Both the position numbers and the translations under genes were made by a program. Of a stretch of 8,827 bases of DNA, positions 5,734 through 8,827 are shown piece by piece; the stretch's first letter is position 1; every line of letters starts with the position of its first letter. The DNA is from Bacilli bacterium (GTDB taxonomy: Bacteria; Bacillota_I; Bacilli_A; ML615J-28; CAG-698): assembly GCA_023228385.1 (NCBI GenBank), contig JALOBF010000059.1, positions 1 through 8,827 of the forward strand, given 5' to 3'. A model generated the notes under the pieces. It was not told the origin of the DNA. It made no database searches and saw only the letters and a list, made by a program, of their open reading frames with translations.

Positions 5734-6990
5734 ATGAAACATTATATTAAAGACGTTTTATTTACAAAATCATTAACGGGATTTTATTTTGATGACCAAC
5801 CGGCGATTAAAGCCAATGCTAAGCTTGATGGTTTTTATTATCTCGGAACACCGGTGACCCCGGGATTCAGACAGATTCGGCAGCCGGGAGAAGCCGTTTC
5901 CGTTATTTTGATCTTAAACGACGGCACCGTTGCCGTCGGTGATTGCGCAGCGGTTCAATACAGCGGTTGCGGTGGGCGCGATTCTTTATTTTTGGCCGAG
6001 GAATATATTCCTTTTTTAGAAAAAGAAATAAAACCATTGCTTATCGGAGAAGCGGTTGACCGTTTTCGTATCTTGGCCGAAAAGTATGATAAATTATCGT
6101 TTTCCGGGCAAAAAATGCATACGGCCATCCGTTACGGTTTAACTCAGGCTTTTTTGAAGGCAACGGCGGCGGTGCGCCGTCTTACCATGGCTGAAGTTAT
6201 TCGCGAAGAGTATAATATCGATGAAGATGAATATCGGCGAATACCGATTTTTTCCCAAAGCGGCGATGAGCGCTATCTTAATTTGGATAAAATGATTATG
6301 AAAGAAGTCGATGTCTTGCCGCACGGGTTAATTAATACCGTTGACGGCAAGTTAGGGCGGTCCGGTGAATTATTGCTTGATTATCTTGTGTTTATAAAAG
6401 AAAGGGTTTTAAACCGGCGCTGTCATGCCGATTATGAACCGATTATCCATATTGACGTTTATGGGACCATCGGTATGATTTTTGAGATGAATGTATTAAA
6501 AATAGTTAATTATCTTGAAAAGTTGGCCGCGGCGGCTTATCCTTTACGCCTGAGAATTGAAGGTCCGATCGATGCCGGAGGCCGTGAAGATACAATGATT
6601 ATGCTGCGCGCTATTTGCCGGGAGATTGATGCGCGTGGGTTAAGGGTTGAAATTGTTGCCGATGAATGGTGTAATACTTTGGATGATATTATTTATTTTG
6701 CCGATAACGGTGCCGGTCATATGCTGCAAATAAAGACGCCTGATTTAGGGGGAGTAAATAATACGATTGAAGCGATATTATATTGCAATAAAAAGCAGGT
6801 TGGCAGTTATTGCGGCGGAACATGCAATGAAACCAATATTTCGGCGGAAGTATCGATTAATATCGCCGTTGCTTGTCAGGCCACGCAGTTTCTGGCAAAA
6901 CCGGGAATGGGATGCGATGAAGGACTGATGATTGTCAATAATGAAATGAATCGGGTTCTTGCTTTGGCTAATACACGGAGGAAACAATGA
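5734..6990 (+). CDS. mal: 3-methylaspartate ammonia-lyase
   Basis: Enolase-superfamily enzyme (EC 4.3.1.2) that removes ammonia from (2S,3S)-3-methylaspartate to give mesaconate. Counted from ATG 5734 the protein has 418 residues. Compared with the Clostridium tetanomorphum enzyme, all key residues are present with a constant shift of three: Gln175 (QSGD), His197 (LPH), magnesium ligands Asp241 (HIDVYG), Glu276 (IEGP) and Asp310 (ADEW), then Gln332 and the catalytic base Lys334 (QIKTPD). The late CGGTCNET motif is also there. A TTG at 5716 could add six residues, but ATG 5734 aligns with the family start and is preferred. No strong Shine-Dalgarno precedes it, so it probably depends on ribosomes finishing glmE one base upstream. 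The gene ends in an ATGA overlap with citD. Assignment is very firm; the start slightly less so. Confidence 0.96.
   Translation: MKHYIKDVLFTKSLTGFYFDDQPAIKANAKLDGFYYLGTPVTPGFRQIRQPGEAVSVILILNDGTVAVGDCAAVQYSGCGGRDSLFLAEEYIPFLEKEIKPLLIGEAVDRFRILAEKYDKLSFSGQKMHTAIRYGLTQAFLKATAAVRRLTMAEVIREEYNIDEDEYRRIPIFSQSGDERYLNLDKMIMKEVDVLPHGLINTVDGKLGRSGELLLDYLVFIKERVLNRRCHADYEPIIHIDVYGTIGMIFEMNVLKIVNYLEKLAAAAYPLRLRIEGPIDAGGREDTMIMLRAICREIDARGLRVEIVADEWCNTLDDIIYFADNGAGHMLQIKTPDLGGVNNTIEAILYCNKKQVGSYCGGTCNETNISAEVSINIAVACQATQFLAKPGMGCDEGLMIVNNEMNRVLALANTRRKQ
5919..5938 (+). other. GC-rich perfect hairpin inside mal
   Basis: CGACGGCA (5919-5926) and TGCCGTCG (5931-5938) pair over 8 bp around a CCGT loop, near codons 62-69 of mal. 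No T tract follows, so it is not a terminator. It may be only a by-product of the codons for Asp-Gly-Thr-Val-Ala-Val-Gly. Confidence 0.4.
6977..6981 (+). promoter_or_regulatory. Ribosome binding site of citD
   Basis: A full GGAGG lies five bases before the ATG at 6987, within the last codons of mal. It is the strongest and best placed site inside the operon and should give citD its own efficient entry of ribosomes. Confidence 0.8.
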
Positions 6991-7241
6991 AAAACGGTGT
7001 TTGCGGCAGCCTGGAATCGAATGATTGTTTGATTACAGTCGAATCAAGTGAAACGACAGAAATCATTATAGAAAGCATTGTTTATGATTTCTATGGCGAC
7101 CAAATTGAAAGAGTAATCGCGGATACGCTAAAGCAACTTAACATTTCTAATGTTAAGGTTTTTTGCGTTGACCGCGGCGCCCTTGATTATACAATAAAAG
7201 CCCGTCTTCAGGTGGCAATCGAAAGAATGAGTGCAAAATGA
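6987..7241 (+). CDS. citD: Citrate/citramalate lyase acyl carrier protein (gamma subunit)
   Basis: Small acyl carrier protein of 84 residues, a little shorter than the 95-98 common in citrate lyases. Its serine carries the phosphoribosyl-dephospho-CoA arm to which the acetyl group of the lyase is bound. The attachment motif GSLES is at 7-11, and Ser11 corresponds to Ser14 of the Klebsiella protein (GTLES). The second half (about 32-76) has the family pattern with YGDQIERVI, the block VDRGALDYTIKAR and an Ala/Arg-rich end. It needs modification by CitX/CitG and acetylation by CitC, none of which are in the window. It overlaps mal and citE by ATGA stop-start junctions. Next to the methylaspartate genes it should serve citramalate lyase. 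A terminator-like hairpin lies within it at 7137-7164. Confidence 0.93.
   Translation: MKNGVCGSLESNDCLITVESSETTEIIIESIVYDFYGDQIERVIADTLKQLNISNVKVFCVDRGALDYTIKARLQVAIERMSAK
7137..7164 (+). other. Terminator-like hairpin inside citD
   Basis: CTTAACATT (7137-7145) and AATGTTAAG (7149-7157) are perfectly complementary over 9 bp around a UCU loop; one G and then six T follow (7159-7164). The layout is that of a weak intrinsic terminator, with only three G-C pairs in the stem. It lies in codons about 51-60 of citD, upstream of citE and citF. It could cause polarity when translation slows, or simply be chance. Confidence 0.45.
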
Positions 7242-8077
7242 TCAGAAGTTGTCTTTTTATACCCGCCAATAATCCGGGGATGTTGCAAACCGCAGATTTA
7301 TTTATGGCTGACAGCGTTATTTTTGATCTAGAAGATGCCGTTTCTATTGAAGAAAAAGATGCGGCCCGCACCCTTCTTGCCGGTTTTCTTCAAAACTTTA
7401 CGGTAAATGCCAAAATAATTGTTCGAATCAATAATAATCCGCTTTGGTTTCTTCAGGATTTAGAAACAGTTGTAACGGAACGGCTCGATGCCGTTTTAAT
7501 ACCGAAGGCCGATCATGATAGTTTGGAAAAAACCAAATTAATTTTAACCCGGTTGGAAAAAGAGCGCTGTTTAGCCAAAAAGATATCCGTGATACCGCTG
7601 ATTGAAACTGCCGCCGCCGTTATGCAAGTCGAGGACATATTGGCCCGACCCCGGATTATCGGGGTGATGCTGGGAGCTGAAGATTTAACGGCGGATATGG
7701 AAATAGACCGTTCTAAAAGCGGGGAAGAAATTCTTTATCCGCGGATGAAGATTGCTTTAGTGGCCCGTGCCTATCGCCTCGTCGCCATTGATACGCCCTT
7801 TGTTGATGTTAATGACGAAGAAGGTTTAATTAAAGATGCCACGGTTGCCCGAAAGTTGGGAATGACGGCCAAAGCGGCGATTCATCCCCGTCAGGTTACG
7901 ACAATTAATCGCGTTTTCTCTCCGACCGCCGCCCAAATTAGCTGGGCCCAACGCGTTTTAGCAAAAAGCGCAACCAGTCAGGGTGCCTTCAGTTTGGATG
8001 GCAAAATGATTGATCAACCGATTGTTGAGCGTGCCAAAAAAACAATTGAAAAAGCGAAAAGGTATAATTTAATATGA
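7238..8077 (+). CDS. citE: Citramalyl-CoA/citryl-CoA lyase beta subunit
   Basis: Protein of 279 residues of the HpcH/HpaI aldolase (CitE-like) TIM-barrel family. In the lyase complex it cleaves the acyl-carrier-bound thioester: citryl to acetyl plus oxaloacetate, or (3S)-citramalyl to acetyl plus pyruvate. Family features are SVIFDLEDAV (26-35), Arg63 in VRIN, Glu123 in PLIETA, Glu148-Asp149 in MLGAEDL (magnesium and substrate site), AAIHPRQV (213-220) and the closing DGKMIDQPIVERA. All expected charged residues are present, so it should be active. It overlaps citD and citF by four bases each (ATGA), and its own Shine-Dalgarno is poor, so coupled translation is likely. Sequence alone does not separate citrate from citramalate; the operon context favours citramalate. 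Confidence 0.93.
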   Translation: MIRSCLFIPANNPGMLQTADLFMADSVIFDLEDAVSIEEKDAARTLLAGFLQNFTVNAKIIVRINNNPLWFLQDLETVVTERLDAVLIPKADHDSLEKTKLILTRLEKERCLAKKISVIPLIETAAAVMQVEDILARPRIIGVMLGAEDLTADMEIDRSKSGEEILYPRMKIALVARAYRLVAIDTPFVDVNDEEGLIKDATVARKLGMTAKAAIHPRQVTTINRVFSPTAAQISWAQRVLAKSATSQGAFSLDGKMIDQPIVERAKKTIEKAKRYNLI

Positions 8078-8827
8078 AAAATGCACTAAATCGTTTTATT
8101 CCATCTGGTTTTACCCCGTATAACGGAACTGTTGATAAAAAAAATTTACGTCCGCGTCGTAAAAAGACGCCGGCCGTCAATAAAAAAGATAAACTCGTTG
8201 ACGAAATAAGCGAGATATTTGACAGGTTGGATATTGTCGACGGCGCGACCCTGTCTTTTCACCATCATTTGCGGGCCGGTGACGAGGTCATGAATATTGT
8301 AATGCGGGAAATCAAACGGCGCAATTTGAAAAATCTGACTTTGGCCCCTTCCTCTATTTTTCCCAATCATCACTTATTGGCGGAATTAATCGAAACCGGT
8401 GCCGTTAGTAAAATTTATACCGATTATCTAAACGGTCCGGCGGCTGAAGTAATCTGTAACGGAAAAATGGCCGATTATTTAGTGATGGACACTCACGGCG
8501 GCCGCAGTTATGCAATCGAAACCGGTGATATTGTAATCGATGTCGCTTTTATTGCGACACCCTGCGCTACCGCTGCCGGCGACGGTAACGGGTACTTCGG
8601 ACCGTCCGCTTGCGGATCGCTCGGTTATGGCATAAGCGATATGTTTTATGCGAAACGGAAAGTGGCCGTTACCGATTATCTGGTTGCTGAGATTGAAGAT
8701 AAAGTAATTAGCGGCGAATATATTGACTATGTTTTAAAAGTCGATAAAATCGGCAATCGGGAGAAAATCATCAGCGGTACCACCCGGATTACCCGCGACC
8801 CGGTCGGATTGTTGATTGCGGAGAATA
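8074..8827 (+). CDS. citF: Citrate/citramalate lyase alpha subunit, N-terminal half (partial)
   Basis: The ATG at 8074 overlaps the citE stop, and the frame stays open for 251 codons to the window edge, about half of the usual CitF (around 510 residues). CitF is the acyl-carrier-protein transferase of the complex: it exchanges the acetyl group on CitD for citramalate (or citrate). Visible family blocks are ISFHHH-like LSFHHHLRAGD (about 61-71), LTLAPSS, THGGRSYAIETGD, the turn GDGNGYFGPSACGSLGYG and the end block GTTRITRDPVGLLIAE. The first 40 residues are rich in Lys and Arg and less conserved, as usual. AAAAGG about 11 bases before the ATG may act as a weak ribosome site. The rest of the gene, and probably the mesaconase and activation genes, would lie to the right. 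Confidence 0.95.
   Translation, partial: MKNALNRFIPSGFTPYNGTVDKKNLRPRRKKTPAVNKKDKLVDEISEIFDRLDIVDGATLSFHHHLRAGDEVMNIVMREIKRRNLKNLTLAPSSIFPNHHLLAELIETGAVSKIYTDYLNGPAAEVICNGKMADYLVMDTHGGRSYAIETGDIVIDVAFIATPCATAAGDGNGYFGPSACGSLGYGISDMFYAKRKVAVTDYLVAEIEDKVISGEYIDYVLKVDKIGNREKIISGTTRITRDPVGLLIAEN

Noticed and set aside
8046..8068. Internal promoter for citF (TTGAAA ... TATAAT)
   Set aside because: The two hexamers are only 11 bp apart, too close for a sigma-A promoter, and the TATAAT is explained by the Tyr-Asn codons at the end of citE.
8146..8373. Minus-strand frame opposite citF
   Set aside because: No start signal or family features; citF is conserved across the whole span.
1..8827. CRISPR arrays, tRNA or rRNA genes, transposases, toxin-antitoxin or defence genes
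   Set aside because: Apart from the pair of 77-bp copies no repeats are regularly spaced, and almost all of the window is accounted for by recognised metabolic or surface-protein genes.

Overview
The window reads as a stretch of a low-to-medium GC bacterial chromosome from an anaerobic, amino-acid-fermenting member of the Bacillota/Mycoplasmatota side of the tree. The reasons are AT-rich intergenic DNA, GGAGG-type ribosome binding sites, tightly overlapping genes, and a catabolic pathway typical of clostridia and their relatives. TGA is used as a real stop for four genes and no tryptophan is encoded by TGA, so the code is the standard one and not the Mycoplasma code. The lineage is an inference. 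No rRNA or other phylogenetic marker is present. All genes lie on the + strand.

Region 1 (1-2352) is cell-surface related. Positions 1-74 are the last codons of a gene that enters from the left. A secreted, multidomain metallophosphatase of 731 residues follows (108-2303): a signal peptide, a purple-acid-phosphatase-like N domain, a metallophosphoesterase core with all its metal-ligand motifs, two fibronectin-like regions, a BIG2 Ig-like domain, and a C-terminal Gly-Cys / transmembrane / Arg-cluster tail. The two genes end in the same 77 bp (1-77 = 2230-2306, identical at every base). This marks a recent duplication or gene conversion and a shared surface-anchoring tail. A strong, A/T-flanked hairpin terminator (2315-2352) closes this unit.

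Region 2 (2353-2484) is the only real intergenic space. It holds a good sigma-A-type promoter (TTGTAA, 17 bp, TATAAT) whose -35 box lies inside a perfect 14-bp palindrome, a candidate operator.

Region 3 (2485 to the right edge) is one operon of seven genes with almost no spacing: glutamate mutase S subunit (glmS), its ATP-dependent reactivase (glmL), glutamate mutase E subunit (glmE), 3-methylaspartate ammonia-lyase (mal), then citD, citE and the start of citF. Together they describe the methylaspartate route of glutamate fermentation. Coenzyme-B12-dependent mutase turns glutamate into 3-methylaspartate; the ammonia-lyase makes mesaconate; a hydratase makes (S)-citramalate; and a citrate-lyase-like complex cleaves citramalate to acetate and pyruvate. 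In this setting citDEF is best read as citramalate lyase. The hydratase (mesaconase) and the lyase-activation genes (citC, citX, citG) are not in the window and may lie downstream of the cut citF. Two terminator-like hairpins with six-T tracts occur inside coding sequence (glmL and citD) and may tune expression along the operon.

I do not see a wholly new system. The points most worth a second look are the identical C-terminal tails, the operator-like palindrome, the intragenic hairpins, and the missing mesaconase.
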